From WLJO01 sp945889085 (GTDB taxonomy: Bacteria; Actinomycetota; Acidimicrobiia; Acidimicrobiales; Ilumatobacteraceae): DNA of 64,000 nt. The notes under the pieces were generated by a model. The model was not told the origin of the DNA. It did no database searches and worked only from the letters and a program-made list of their open reading frames with translations. A program made the position numbers and the translations under genes. Of this stretch, positions 42,299-51,177 are shown one piece after another (the first letter of the stretch is position 1; each line of letters begins with the position of its first letter). Where the stretch lies: NCBI GenBank assembly GCA_945889085.1, contig CAMDBM010000006.1, positions 1 through 64,000 of the forward strand, given 5' to 3'.

Positions 42299-45200
42299 AT
42301 GGGCTTCAACAACCCGGCCATGCCGTGGAACGAACTCGAGGCCAAGCTGTCCGGTCGCCGGCCCGATGGGCGCGCCCCCGGTAGTCCCAGTTGGAATGCC
42401 GGTGGTGATGGCCCGGCGTGGAGCCGCAAGCGCCAGCCCTACGAGCCGCACCCGGGGCTGGTTGATCCGGACCCCACGCCCGGCAGGGGTCTTGCGGCTC
42501 CGGCCGTGCCCTATGCGGAACTGCACTGTCACTCGAACTTCTCGTTCCTCGACGGGGCCTCGCATCCCGAGGAACTCGTGGAGGAGGCCGTACGCCTCGG
42601 GCTGGAGGCATTGGCGCTCACCGATCATCACGGTCTCTACGGCGTGGTGCGCCTTGCGGAGGCAGCACGGGCCGTGGGCCTGCCCACGGTGTTCGGCGCT
42701 GAGGTCACGCTCGTTGAGGGTCTGGACCGACACCGTCGGCTCGCCCAGGACGAGGCAGCAACCCAGCGCCAGGTCACCCGGGGTGCAACACCCCCTGCTC
42801 CGCAGCCCGACCCCCATGGTGAACACCTCGTGCTCCTTGCCGACGGTCCCGAGGGCTATTCACGGCTGTCGCGCGCACTCAGCCTCGGTCACCTCGCCGG
42901 CGAGAAGGGGGCACCGCGCTGCTCGCTCGCGGATCTCGCCCACACGGGCGCGGGTCACTGGTGGGTGCTTACGGGGTGCCGCAAGGGTGTGGTGCCCCGA
43001 GCACTCGTGAGCGACGGGCCGCGTGCGGCGCGGCGCGAACTGCACACACTCATCGACGCGTTTGGCCGTGACCGCGTGGCGGTGGAACTGTGGGACCACG
43101 GCGACCCGATGGACTCGCACCGCAACGACGCGCTCGCGGAACTGGCGATGCGCGAGGGGTTGACAGCAGTTGCAACCAACAACGTGCACTACGCAACGCC
43201 CTCTCGGCGCACGCTCGCCACCGCACTCGCTGCGGTGCGGTCACGCCGCAGTCTCGACGACCTCGACCCGTGGTTGCCCGCCACCTCGTTCGCCCACCTC
43301 CGCTCCGGGGCGGAGCAGGCGCGACGCTTCGCCCGCTACCCCGGCGTGGTGCAGGCGGCGGCGGACCTCGGCCGCGCCGCAGCGTTCGACCTCGCGCTCA
43401 TCGCGCCGCAGTTGCCCCCGTACCCGTGCCCCGCCGGCATGAACGAGATGCAGTATCTGCGCCATGTCACCGAGGAGGGCGCGCGCCGCCGCTACGGCGA
43501 GCGACCGTTCGCGAACGAAACCTCGTCGCTGCGCGCCCGCGCGTGGGCAACCATCGACCGTGAACTGGGCATCGTTGAGCAACTCGGCTTTCCCGGTTAC
43601 TTCCTCGTGGTGTGGGATCTCGTCGAGTTCTGTCGACGGGAGAACATCTACTGCCAGGGCCGCGGCAGCGCTGCGAACTCTGCAGTGTGCTACTCGCTCG
43701 GCATCACCAAGGCCGATGCGGTGTCGCTCGGACTGCTCTTCGAGCGCTTCCTGTCACCGGAGCGTGATGGCCCGCCAGACATTGACATCGACATCGAGTC
43801 GGACCGTCGCGAGGAGGTCATCCAGTACGCGTATGCGCGCTACGGCCGCCACCATGCGGCGCAGGTGGCCAATGTCATCACCTACCGGTCGCGCTCGAGC
43901 GTGCGGGACATGGCGCGTGCACTCGGGTTCGCCCCCGGCCAGCAGGATGCGTGGAGCAAGCAGGTCGATGCGTGGGGATCTGTGGCATCTACGGCAGCAC
44001 AGCGGAACCCCGATGGCACCCCGGCCCACGACATCCCGGATTCGGTGCTCGACCTCGCCGCGCAGGTAGAGGACTTCCCGAGGCATCTCGGTATCCATTC
44101 GGGTGGCATGGTCATCTGCGACCGGCCGATCATCGAGGTATGCCCGGTGGAGTGGGCCCGCATGGAGCGCCGCAGCGTGCTGCAGTGGGACAAGGACGAC
44201 TGCGCCGCGGCAGGACTCGTGAAGTTCGACCTGCTCGGCCTTGGCATGCTCAGCGCGCTGCATTATGCGGTCGACCTCATCGCGGAGCACCGCGGATACC
44301 AGATCGACCTCGCAACCATCCCGCAAGAGGTGGAGGTGTACGACATGCTCTGCCGCGCCGACACCGTGGGCGTGTTCCAGGTGGAGTCACGCGCACAGAT
44401 GGCCACGTTGCCCCGCCTCAAGCCGCGCACGTTCTACGACCTCGTCGTGGAAGTGGCACTCATCCGTCCCGGCCCCATTCAGGGCGGCTCGGTGCACCCC
44501 TACATCCGGCGTCGCAACGGTCTCGAACCGGTTACCTATCTGCATCCGCTGCTCGAGAACTCGCTCGCGAAGACACTGGGTGTCCCGCTGTTCCAGGAGC
44601 AGCTGATGCAGATGGCCATCGATGTCGCCGGTTTCACCCCGTCCGAGGCGGACCAGTTGCGCCAGGCGATGGGGTCGAAGCGTTCGCGTACGCGCATGGA
44701 GCGATTGCGTGAGCGTCTCTACGACGGCATGCACGAACGTGGCATCACCCCGGGGGTTGCCAACGAGATCTTCGCCAAGATGGCGGCCTTCGCGAACTAC
44801 GGCTTTCCCGAGAGCCACTCGGTGTCGTTCGCCTATCTCGTCTATGCATCGTCGTGGATCAAGTATCACGAACCTGCTGCATTCTGTGCAGCGCTGCTCA
44901 ACGCGCAACCGATGGGCTTTTGGTCGCCGCACTCGTTGGTGCAAGACGCGCGTCGCCACGGGGTGGTCACGCTGCAGCCATGCGTAAACGCGTCGCGGGC
45001 ACTTGCCACACTCGAGCCGCACGACACCTCACAAGGGGGCCCCGACCCGTCCAAGCAGGGGCTTGGGGTTCGTCTTGCCCTGTCGTCGGTTCGTGGTGTG
45101 AGTCATGCGGTGGCGCAGGCCATCGAGGCAGCACAGCCGTTCGCGACCGCGGAGGACCTCGTGCGCCGCGTGCCCGCGCTGACACTCGTGCAACTGGAGT

Positions 45201-45754
45201 CGTTGGGCACGGCCGGTGCATTCGGTTGTTTCGGCATGTCCCGTCGCGAGGCACTGTGGGCAGCGGGAGCGGTCAACGAGTCTCGCCCCGGACGACTGCC
45301 CGGCATCGTCTCGGGTGTGCAGGCTCCCTGTCTGCCAGGGATGGACGAGCAGGCCATGGCCGTAGCGGACCTCTGGGCAACCGGGGTGTCGCCCGATGGC
45401 CATCCCACGCGATTTGTGCGTGAAGCGCTCGCTGCCCGCGGTGTGCGCACGGCAGAGGATCTGCGCACTGCAGAGCCCGGGTCCAAGGTGCTCATCGCCG
45501 GGGTAGTGACGCACCGGCAACGGCCGATGACGGCGCAGGGCACCACGTTCATGAACCTCGAGGACGAGACCGGGTTGATGAACGTCGTGGTCTCCAAGGG
45601 GTGCTGGAAGCGGCACCGGGCGGTGGCCCGTGATGCGGGTGCACTGCTCGTGTCCGGCAGGCTCGAGCGCAGCGAGGGTGTGGTGAACGTGGTGGCCGAG
45701 CGCATCGAGGCCCTTTCCCTCGCAGCAGCAACCGCCAGCCGCAACTTTCGCTAA
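42299..45754 (+). CDS. dnaE2: Error-prone DNA polymerase III alpha subunit DnaE2
   Basis: 1,151 residues. The N-terminal PHP domain has AELHCHSNFSFLDGASHP and ALTDHHGLYG. The polymerase core has GRGSAANSAVCYSLGIT and RDGPPDIDIDIESDRREEVIQY, which carries catalytic aspartates. Further marks are PRHLGIHSGGMVICDRP, KFDLLGLGMLSAL and GFPESHSVSFAYLVYAS, and the C-terminal OB domain has VTHRQRPMTAQGTTFMNLEDETG. DnaE2 is the SOS-inducible translesion polymerase causing induced mutagenesis with ImuA/ImuB, neither of which is in this window. Start ATG 42299 (MGFNNPAMPWNELE) matches the usual DnaE2 start; an upstream ATG at 42287 lies inside the LexA box and is rejected. Confidence 0.96.
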   Translation: MGFNNPAMPWNELEAKLSGRRPDGRAPGSPSWNAGGDGPAWSRKRQPYEPHPGLVDPDPTPGRGLAAPAVPYAELHCHSNFSFLDGASHPEELVEEAVRLGLEALALTDHHGLYGVVRLAEAARAVGLPTVFGAEVTLVEGLDRHRRLAQDEAATQRQVTRGATPPAPQPDPHGEHLVLLADGPEGYSRLSRALSLGHLAGEKGAPRCSLADLAHTGAGHWWVLTGCRKGVVPRALVSDGPRAARRELHTLIDAFGRDRVAVELWDHGDPMDSHRNDALAELAMREGLTAVATNNVHYATPSRRTLATALAAVRSRRSLDDLDPWLPATSFAHLRSGAEQARRFARYPGVVQAAADLGRAAAFDLALIAPQLPPYPCPAGMNEMQYLRHVTEEGARRRYGERPFANETSSLRARAWATIDRELGIVEQLGFPGYFLVVWDLVEFCRRENIYCQGRGSAANSAVCYSLGITKADAVSLGLLFERFLSPERDGPPDIDIDIESDRREEVIQYAYARYGRHHAAQVANVITYRSRSSVRDMARALGFAPGQQDAWSKQVDAWGSVASTAAQRNPDGTPAHDIPDSVLDLAAQVEDFPRHLGIHSGGMVICDRPIIEVCPVEWARMERRSVLQWDKDDCAAAGLVKFDLLGLGMLSALHYAVDLIAEHRGYQIDLATIPQEVEVYDMLCRADTVGVFQVESRAQMATLPRLKPRTFYDLVVEVALIRPGPIQGGSVHPYIRRRNGLEPVTYLHPLLENSLAKTLGVPLFQEQLMQMAIDVAGFTPSEADQLRQAMGSKRSRTRMERLRERLYDGMHERGITPGVANEIFAKMAAFANYGFPESHSVSFAYLVYASSWIKYHEPAAFCAALLNAQPMGFWSPHSLVQDARRHGVVTLQPCVNASRALATLEPHDTSQGGPDPSKQGLGVRLALSSVRGVSHAVAQAIEAAQPFATAEDLVRRVPALTLVQLESLGTAGAFGCFGMSRREALWAAGAVNESRPGRLPGIVSGVQAPCLPGMDEQAMAVADLWATGVSPDGHPTRFVREALAARGVRTAEDLRTAEPGSKVLIAGVVTHRQRPMTAQGTTFMNLEDETGLMNVVVSKGCWKRHRAVARDAGALLVSGRLERSEGVVNVVAERIEALSLAAATASRNFR

Positions 45755-45755
45755 T

Positions 45756-45790
45756 CCCGCCGTTGTTCTCGGTACCGGGAACGAGCGGGG
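45756..45790. terminator. Hairpin between dnaE2 and the convergent DUF3039 gene
   Basis: CCCGC (45756-45760) and GCGGG (45786-45790) enclose a second arm pair, TTC/GAA, around the palindrome GGTACC. The structure occupies nearly the whole 36-bp space between the two convergent stops and is likely a bidirectional terminator. It contains TTCTCGGTACCG, also found at 24813-24824. Confidence 0.55.
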
Positions 45791-46084
45791 TTATTCGTTG
45801 GGGCGGTCGGGCAGGCCCTCGTTGAAGGACCGGTACATCTCGTAGACGTCCTTGCACTTCTGGCACAGCGGCAGTTGCTTCGGGTCCCGGGAGGGCACCC
45901 AGACGTGGCCACAGAGCGCTTCCAGCGGGGTTCCGTAAATCCGGGCCTCGAGGACCTTGGCTGCGGCGCTCTCACCGGGGTCGGTTCTCACGATGTGCGC
46001 CACGACGGGTTCCCCGGTCTGGGTGACGTCTTGGGTGTCGGGCTCAACCGTCTCGACGGGGCGGGTGGCGATCTGGGGCATCAC
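45791..46084 (-). CDS. DUF3039 protein with zinc-binding cysteines
   Basis: A 97-residue actinobacterial protein: VVAHIVRTDPGESAAAKVLEARIYGTPLEALCGHVWVPSR then PLCQKCKDVYEMYRS. The CGH...CxxC arrangement should bind zinc. Function unknown; it is found across actinobacterial genomes in a small, conserved family. It is divergent from the FmdB-type zinc-ribbon gene. Confidence 0.9.
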   Translation of the reverse strand: MMPQIATRPVETVEPDTQDVTQTGEPVVAHIVRTDPGESAAAKVLEARIYGTPLEALCGHVWVPSRDPKQLPLCQKCKDVYEMYRSFNEGLPDRPNE

Positions 46085-46125
46085 CGACAGTCAATCACCT
46101 TGACGACAAGGCATACACTTCAGGG

Positions 46126-46356
46126 GTGCCGCTCTACGAGTACCGCTGCAAGGACTGCGACAACACCTTCGAGGTGCGCCGCTCAATGTCGGAATCCGGT
46201 GCACCTGCGCCGTGCCCCCAGGGTCATGCCAACACGGTGAAGCTGTTGTCAGCGTTTGCCTCGGTCGGCGCGTCGGCCGGTTCGTACGGTACTGCCCCCA
46301 CCCCCGCCCCCCGACCGATGGGTGGTTGCGGCGGCGGTTGTGCCTGCGCCCACTGA
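46126..46356 (+). CDS. FmdB-type zinc-ribbon regulatory protein
   Basis: 76 residues: MPLYEYRCKDCDNTFEVRRSMSE with CxxC and a later CPQGH is the FmdB zinc ribbon; the C-terminus is Gly/Ala/Pro-rich ending GGCGGGCACAH, as in many actinobacterial members. Probable small nucleic-acid- or protein-binding regulator; precise role unknown. GTG start at 46126. Confidence 0.88.
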   Translation: MPLYEYRCKDCDNTFEVRRSMSESGAPAPCPQGHANTVKLLSAFASVGASAGSYGTAPTPAPRPMGGCGGGCACAH

Positions 46357-46371
46357 CGCAACTCGGCGGGG

Positions 46372-47538
46372 TTACAGGCAGGTGTAGAGCGTGTCGATGA
46401 GCGCCCGGTTGCGGCTGCTCTGCCACCTTGGGATCACGTGGTTCATCACGTAGCCGAGTGCCACACCGGTGTCGGGATCGGCGAGGCCAACAGCGCCGCC
46501 GGTGCCGAAGTGGCCAAAGCTGTTCGGGCCTGGGCTGAAGGGCCGGCGCGCTGTGGTGGGCTGGAAGCCGAGGCCGAACGACATCTCGTCGTTGAGCATC
46601 GGGCAGTACCCGATGGACTGCGGGTGCGATGCCTCGTGCAGCAGCGCGGGGGACAACAGCGGATCGTCGCCGAGCAGTGCTGCGTAGAACGCGGCCACAC
46701 CCCTCGCCGTGCCGTGACCGCTCGTGGAGGGGATGCCGCTCGCCCGCCACTCGGGAGTGTTGACGAGACCGATTGACGAGTAACCCGGCGGGTTGAAGTG
46801 GGCAAGGGCGCTCATCAGGAGGTCACCCTCCAGGCCGTCGAACACTGACGGGGCGAGCGCACCACGCGGTGCCCAGATCACCTCGGCGCAACGGAGTTGT
46901 TCCTCGTGGGGGACACCGAACCACACGTCGAGCCCGCGCTCAGCCCGAAGGCGCGCGAAGCGGGCGCCGGGCATCTCTCCGGTGACGCGCCGGACGATCT
47001 CGCCCACGAGGTGACCGTAGGAGTTCGTGTGATAGGCGTGGCGGGTGCCGATGGGCCACCATGCAGGAGTTGCCGCAAGCGCAGCGGTCATGGTTTCCCA
47101 CTGCCAGAGGTCATCGTCAGTGAGCAGTGTGCGGATCGCCGGTACGGCCGCCTGGTGCGACAGCGCATGGCGAACGGTGACGGCCTCCTTGCCGCCCTCG
47201 GCGAACTCGGGCCAGAACTCGCCAACTCGTGTGTCGAGCGAGAGCACCCCCTCGTCGACGAGTTGCAGCACGAGCGTCGCGCCGAGCGCCTTGCCGACCG
47301 AATAGAAGTTCACCAGGGTGTCGGCCTGCCAAGGGATGGTGCACGCCTCGTCCTGCCAGCCACCAACGAGGTCAACGACCACCTCGCCAGCGACGATGAT
47401 GGAGACCGCAGCGCCCACCTCACCGTGCTCGGCAAAGTTCGCGGCAAACGCGTCACGCACTGCTGCGAAACGCGGCTCGCAGTATCCGGAAATCGGTGCG
47501 TCCACAGACCACATCGTCGCACGGCGAACGCTCTGCAT
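46372..47538 (-). CDS. Serine hydrolase of the class C beta-lactamase family
   Basis: 388 residues. The SxxK motif SVGK (NFYSVGKALGATLVLQL) gives catalytic Ser and Lys; the Tyr-x-Asn motif appears as YHTNSYGHLVGEIV and the KTG-equivalent as HFGTGGAVGL. Without a signal peptide it is a cytosolic esterase/peptidase of the EstB/LACTB type rather than a true resistance enzyme. ATG 47538 (MQSVRRATMW) is chosen because the longer frame crosses the divergent DUF4031 start. It is convergent with the FmdB gene. Confidence 0.88.
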   Translation of the reverse strand: MQSVRRATMWSVDAPISGYCEPRFAAVRDAFAANFAEHGEVGAAVSIIVAGEVVVDLVGGWQDEACTIPWQADTLVNFYSVGKALGATLVLQLVDEGVLSLDTRVGEFWPEFAEGGKEAVTVRHALSHQAAVPAIRTLLTDDDLWQWETMTAALAATPAWWPIGTRHAYHTNSYGHLVGEIVRRVTGEMPGARFARLRAERGLDVWFGVPHEEQLRCAEVIWAPRGALAPSVFDGLEGDLLMSALAHFNPPGYSSIGLVNTPEWRASGIPSTSGHGTARGVAAFYAALLGDDPLLSPALLHEASHPQSIGYCPMLNDEMSFGLGFQPTTARRPFSPGPNSFGHFGTGGAVGLADPDTGVALGYVMNHVIPRWQSSRNRALIDTLYTCL

Positions 47539-47553
47539 GACATCCTGTGAGGT

Positions 47554-47865
47554 GTGGCCATCTTTGTTGACGAACCGATCTGGTGGTTCAAGGGGCGCAA
47601 GTGGTGCCACATGGTGAGCGACGTGAGTCTTGAGGAACTGCACGAGTTTGCGGAGAACCTCGGGATCCCGCGCCGCGGCTTCCAGGGTGACCACTACGAC
47701 ATCCCCGAGGACTTGCGCCCGGATGCTGTGGGTGCTGGCGCCTCAGAGGTAGCCGGCAGGGAACTGCTGCGGCGCCTGCAGGCGGCCGGGTTGCGGCTGA
47801 CCCCGGCGCAACGCAGGGAGCGCTTCGGCGCCATTCAGTACCCGGAGGCCGAGCGCATCGAGTAG
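47554..47865 (+). CDS. DUF4031 protein
   Basis: 103 residues: MAIFVDEPIWWFKGRKWCHMVSD, LEELHEFAENLGIPRRGFQGDHYDIPEDLR is the typical DUF4031 sequence (a small family of uncharacterised, mostly actinobacterial proteins). The GTG start at 47554 sits 15 bp from the divergent hydrolase start, leaving almost no room for two separate promoters, so the pair may share a divergent or leaderless promoter. Confidence 0.9.
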   Translation: MAIFVDEPIWWFKGRKWCHMVSDVSLEELHEFAENLGIPRRGFQGDHYDIPEDLRPDAVGAGASEVAGRELLRRLQAAGLRLTPAQRRERFGAIQYPEAERIE

Positions 47866-47887
47866 CGCTGCGACCCACTGGGGGCTA

Positions 47888-48367
47888 TCAGGGCGGTGAG
47901 ACATCCGGCCAGCGCGACGGTTCGCCGGCCAACGGTGAGACTGCCACCTGCAGTTGCTCGTTGCACACGAACCACTCGAGCAGTTCCACGCCGACACTGC
48001 CGATGAGGTGGTCGAGCAGGAACCAACGCTGCACGTCCTCGACCTCGAAACCCTGGCCGGGTCGGGACGTGACGAGCAAGACGTGTGTGGCCTCCTGCTC
48101 CTCGCCGACCACAGCGGCGAGATCGGCGATGCCGAGTACGTCGTCGGGGCGGGCTGCGCCCTCCACCACGATGCACAGGAGCGGGAGGTAGTCCGCGTCC
48201 ACGAACAATGCAGCCGTTTCACGGCTGAGCGGCTCGGTGAGCACGAGCTCCACGTGGGCAAGGGCCTGCTCGAGATTTCGTACGGGTGTGCGCTGGGCGG
48301 GCCCGACCGCAGTGGTGTAGCGGCTCGGGCGATGGCTGGCGCGGTGAGGGTGACGGCGGCGGGACAT
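47888..48367 (-). CDS. Uncharacterised protein
   Basis: 159 residues. After a basic N-terminus (MSRRRHPHRASHRPSRY) the rest forms alternating strands and helices (HVELVLTEPLSRETAALFVDAD, LLCIVVEGAARPDDVLGIADL, HVLLVTSRPGQGFEVED). The spacing resembles RadC/JAB-like folds that many actinobacterial genomes encode near this place, but the metal-binding HxH-D motif is not seen, so function stays open. ATG 48367 has GGGAGGTCACC directly upstream. Confidence 0.65.
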   Translation of the reverse strand: MSRRRHPHRASHRPSRYTTAVGPAQRTPVRNLEQALAHVELVLTEPLSRETAALFVDADYLPLLCIVVEGAARPDDVLGIADLAAVVGEEQEATHVLLVTSRPGQGFEVEDVQRWFLLDHLIGSVGVELLEWFVCNEQLQVAVSPLAGEPSRWPDVSPP

Positions 48368-48436
48368 GGTGACCTCCCGGGTTGGAACTCGGGGAAGCCG
48401 GCTGCGATGCAACCTACGCGCGGGGTGTGACGGGGC

Positions 48437-49348
48437 TCAGCGGAAGCTGTTCATGCCGTGCCGCGACACGACGAGAGCGATGATGACCGAGACGGCTGCG
48501 ACCGCCACGGGCGCCGCCCATGCTGCCCAGCGGGGCAGGCGGCGGTGGTGAGGAGCGAGCATCACTGCACCGCACGCTGCGCCGCCCACGAGCCCTCCGA
48601 GATGACCACCGATGGAGATACCTCCGATGGTGAACGTGAGCACGAGGTTGAGGAGGATCATCGTGCCGATGCTGGACTGCATGAGGGGCACACCCCGCTG
48701 GCGCAGCCCGACGGCGGAGGCACCGAGCAGGCCGAAGATCGCACCCGACGCGCCTGCGGTCAGCCCGAGGCTCGGTTGCAGCATGAGCGCCCCAGCCGTG
48801 CCGGCGAGCAGCGACGCGAAGTAGAGCGCAAAGAACTTGGTGCGACCGAGCGCGGGCTCCACAAACCTGCCGAGGAAGTACAGGCTGATCATGTTCATCA
48901 ACAGGTGAGCGACCCCGAAGTGGGTGAAGCCGGAGGTGATCAGCCGCCACCACTCGCCCTTGTCGACGAAGTATCGGTTCACGGCGAGGTCGTATTGGCC
49001 GCGGTGGATCGTGCGGTTCACCAGCGGGGAACTGAATGTGTAGACGCCGACGGCGACGTTGACCGCAATGAGCAGGAAGGTGCCGGCATTGCCGCCGCGG
49101 GTGGCGTTCCATCGCCGGATCCGCTCCGGTGCTGCGGGCCGCCCGACCTTTGCGCAGTCGGGGCAGAGCGATCCGACCGAACCGCTAACGAGACAGTCGT
49201 TGCACGCAGTCCGCTCACAACGGGTACAGCGGCGGAAGGCCGGCCGGTTCGGATGGCGGAAACAGATGGTGGCCTCGTGGCCGGGGCCGCTGCTGTCTGG
49301 CGGGGGCGGCGCAACCGGCGGTGGCGGTGGCGGCGGGAGCGAACTCAC
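48437..49348 (-). CDS. Rhomboid-family intramembrane serine protease with N-terminal zinc finger
   Basis: 303 residues. A Pro-rich start leads into a B-box-like zinc finger (CFRHPNRPAFRRCTRCERTACNDC...LCPDC), then six or seven helices. The catalytic Ser lies in the GxSG motif GASGAIFGLLGAS, the His in SIGGHLGGLVGG, and FTHFGVAHLLMNMISLYFLG is the rhomboid helix-2 motif. It cleaves membrane proteins within the bilayer. GTG 49348 overlaps the stop of the DUF971 gene (GTGA), so the two are translationally coupled. Confidence 0.92.
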   Translation of the reverse strand: MSSLPPPPPPPVAPPPPDSSGPGHEATICFRHPNRPAFRRCTRCERTACNDCLVSGSVGSLCPDCAKVGRPAAPERIRRWNATRGGNAGTFLLIAVNVAVGVYTFSSPLVNRTIHRGQYDLAVNRYFVDKGEWWRLITSGFTHFGVAHLLMNMISLYFLGRFVEPALGRTKFFALYFASLLAGTAGALMLQPSLGLTAGASGAIFGLLGASAVGLRQRGVPLMQSSIGTMILLNLVLTFTIGGISIGGHLGGLVGGAACGAVMLAPHHRRLPRWAAWAAPVAVAAVSVIIALVVSRHGMNSFR

Positions 49349-49650
49349 GCAGGCAGTCCGTCGTGCCAGCGACGCATGGCGTCCCACGAGTAGATGCCGG
49401 CCTCGTGTCCATCGGACCACCGAACCGACAGTCCCCACGCCCCAACCAGTTCGGCATCGGTGATGGTCGGCCCCGGCGAGCCTGCCGGGAGCGAGAACGG
49501 TTCGCGCCCCTGCTCACGAGCGCCACGGCAACCGGCGCAGGGGCAGGCCCGGCGCAGTTCGTCCAGGGCGAAAGCAGCAGTCACGCCGTCGTCGTACACG
49601 ACGCTGACGGAACGCTGGCGGTCCACGGTGACATCGACAACTTCGGCCAT
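49345..49650 (-). CDS. DUF971 protein
   Basis: 101 residues: VSVVYDDGVTAAFALDELRRACPCAGCRGAREQG then VGAWGLSVRWSDGHEAGIYSWDAMRRW is the DUF971/gamma-butyrobetaine hydroxylase-like N-terminal domain, a small fold with paired cysteines (CPCAGC) often linked to Fe-S cluster carriers. Its stop overlaps the rhomboid start. ATG 49650 is chosen; the longer frame would run into the PrsW promoter region. Confidence 0.88.
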   Translation of the reverse strand: MAEVVDVTVDRQRSVSVVYDDGVTAAFALDELRRACPCAGCRGAREQGREPFSLPAGSPGPTITDAELVGAWGLSVRWSDGHEAGIYSWDAMRRWHDGLPA

Positions 49651-49722
49651 GACGACCGAGACGGTATCGCCGCCCGGCCGCCTTTGGGCCTCGGCGTCCT
49701 TCGCCAGCGGCCACCACACCCT

Positions 49723-50865
49723 ATGCTCCGCAACGTGACAGGTACCCTCATTGCCACCATCGTGCCCGTGGTGCTGCTGCTTGGCATCGTGGCACTCGGG
49801 CGCGGGGGATGGCGTACCGCTCCGCTGATCGCAATCGGTCTGTTGTGGGGGTTCGGCTCCACCTGGCTCATCGTGGACGTCAACGATGCGTGGGCCCGGA
49901 AGTTCACGCTGGCCTCGCTGTTCGTGGTGGGTGCACCGATCATCGAAGAGATCGGTAAATCATTGCTCTCGCCGGTGCTCACGGGCATGCGCCGCTGCTC
50001 ATGGTTCGTCGATGGAGCGGTGATCGGTCTCGCTGCGGGTACCGGGTTCGCCATCCGGGAGAACTGGGTGTACCTCGATCGCAACAAGGCTGAAGCGGTC
50101 TCGCTCGCCTTTGCCCGTGTCACCTCCACCAACCTCATGCACGCAGGGTGCAGTGCCATCGTCGGCGCTGCCCTCGCCGCCGCCGCCCGCCGCGGCATCC
50201 TCACCCGGGTCGGCCTGTTCGTTGCGGGTCTCGCACTCGCCATGGGCATCCATTCGGGCTTCAACCGGCTCACCCGTGTGTCGCAGCCTTCGGCCCTCAT
50301 CATCACGTTGGTCGGCGTGCTTGCCTTCGTCTACGCGGTCGGCATCGTGGCGCTCGGTATCCCGGTGTCGGCCCGTTGGGCCCGCAAGGACATGAAGGCC
50401 CGCGGCCTCAGCGCGAGCGAGCAGGTGGCACTTGCGGGCGGCAGTTCGGTGGATGACCTGCTCGACGAGTTCGAGCACCGATTCGGCTCGGCGGCCGGCG
50501 AGGCTGCCGGCGATCTCATCGCGCTTCAGCGCCGCATCGGCATCCTCAGCCGTGGCGGGACAAGCGATGACCGGGGCATCGCAGCGCTCACCGAACAGGC
50601 CGACGACCTGCGCCGCCGAATCGGTGTGTTCCCGATGATGTGGCTGCGCTCTCACCTGCCGGTAAACCCCTCGGAGTCCGGCCTGTTCGCGGACCTCGGT
50701 GCGTCGGTTACCGATACGGCTGGAGCGGGCGCACCCGCGGGACTCTGGGCGAACCTCGGCGCTACCACGAACGATCTGCCGCCACCGGCCGGCAACACGC
50801 TGCCACCCCCCTCGGGCGGGCTGTGGGGTGCGGTGAACAACCCGCCACAGGCGGACCAGGAGTAG
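49723..50865 (+). CDS. PrsW-family intramembrane metalloprotease
   Basis: 380 residues with about eight hydrophobic helices. PrsW motifs are visible: FVVGAPIIEEIGKSLLSPV holds the EExxK glutamates, AAGTGFAIRENWVYL the FxxxE segment, STNLMHAGCSAIVGAAL and MGIHSGFNRL the metal-binding His. A cytoplasmic C-terminal ~150 residues follow (LSASEQVALAGGSS, then a Pro-rich tail). PrsW proteases cut anti-sigma factors in Bacillus; here the target is unknown. ATG 49723 (MLRNVTGTLIATIV). It is divergent from DUF971-rhomboid, so a second intramembrane protease type sits back to back with rhomboid. Confidence 0.9.
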   Translation: MLRNVTGTLIATIVPVVLLLGIVALGRGGWRTAPLIAIGLLWGFGSTWLIVDVNDAWARKFTLASLFVVGAPIIEEIGKSLLSPVLTGMRRCSWFVDGAVIGLAAGTGFAIRENWVYLDRNKAEAVSLAFARVTSTNLMHAGCSAIVGAALAAAARRGILTRVGLFVAGLALAMGIHSGFNRLTRVSQPSALIITLVGVLAFVYAVGIVALGIPVSARWARKDMKARGLSASEQVALAGGSSVDDLLDEFEHRFGSAAGEAAGDLIALQRRIGILSRGGTSDDRGIAALTEQADDLRRRIGVFPMMWLRSHLPVNPSESGLFADLGASVTDTAGAGAPAGLWANLGATTNDLPPPAGNTLPPPSGGLWGAVNNPPQADQE

Positions 50866-50970
50866 CCGGGGCACAGGTTGCTGCCCGGGACGGGCGGGCG
50901 CGATACCGTGAGGAAACAGTCGTCGGGCCGCGACGTTCGGCGCAGAGTTGGTTGACCAGAGGAGGACGCC

Positions 50971-51177
50971 ATGTTGTGCGCCCAATGCGAGGAAACTGCA
51001 CGAGGTTGTTGCCGGTTCTGCGGGCGGGCTGTCTGCTCATCGCACCAGCAGCCGCTTCCGTACATCATCGGGCTCTTTGCAGCAGACCCCACCAAGGCGA
51101 TCGTCGTCGGCGGGGCACTGTGGTGCGGCGCCTGCCGCCCGCAGCCCGAGCCGATTGCCATGCCGGAGTTGCGATGA
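50971..51177 (+). CDS. Small Cys-rich (zinc-binding) protein
   Basis: 68 residues: MLCAQCEETARGCCRFCGRAVCSSHQQPLPY, then a hydrophobic middle (IIGLFAADPTKAIVVGGALWCGACRPQP). Four CxxC-like pairs plus a CxxH point to a B-box or treble-clef zinc site. It has no known domain name that I can give. It overlaps the next gene's ATG (ATGA), so both are coupled. GGAGGACGCC precedes the ATG. Confidence 0.75.
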   Translation: MLCAQCEETARGCCRFCGRAVCSSHQQPLPYIIGLFAADPTKAIVVGGALWCGACRPQPEPIAMPELR

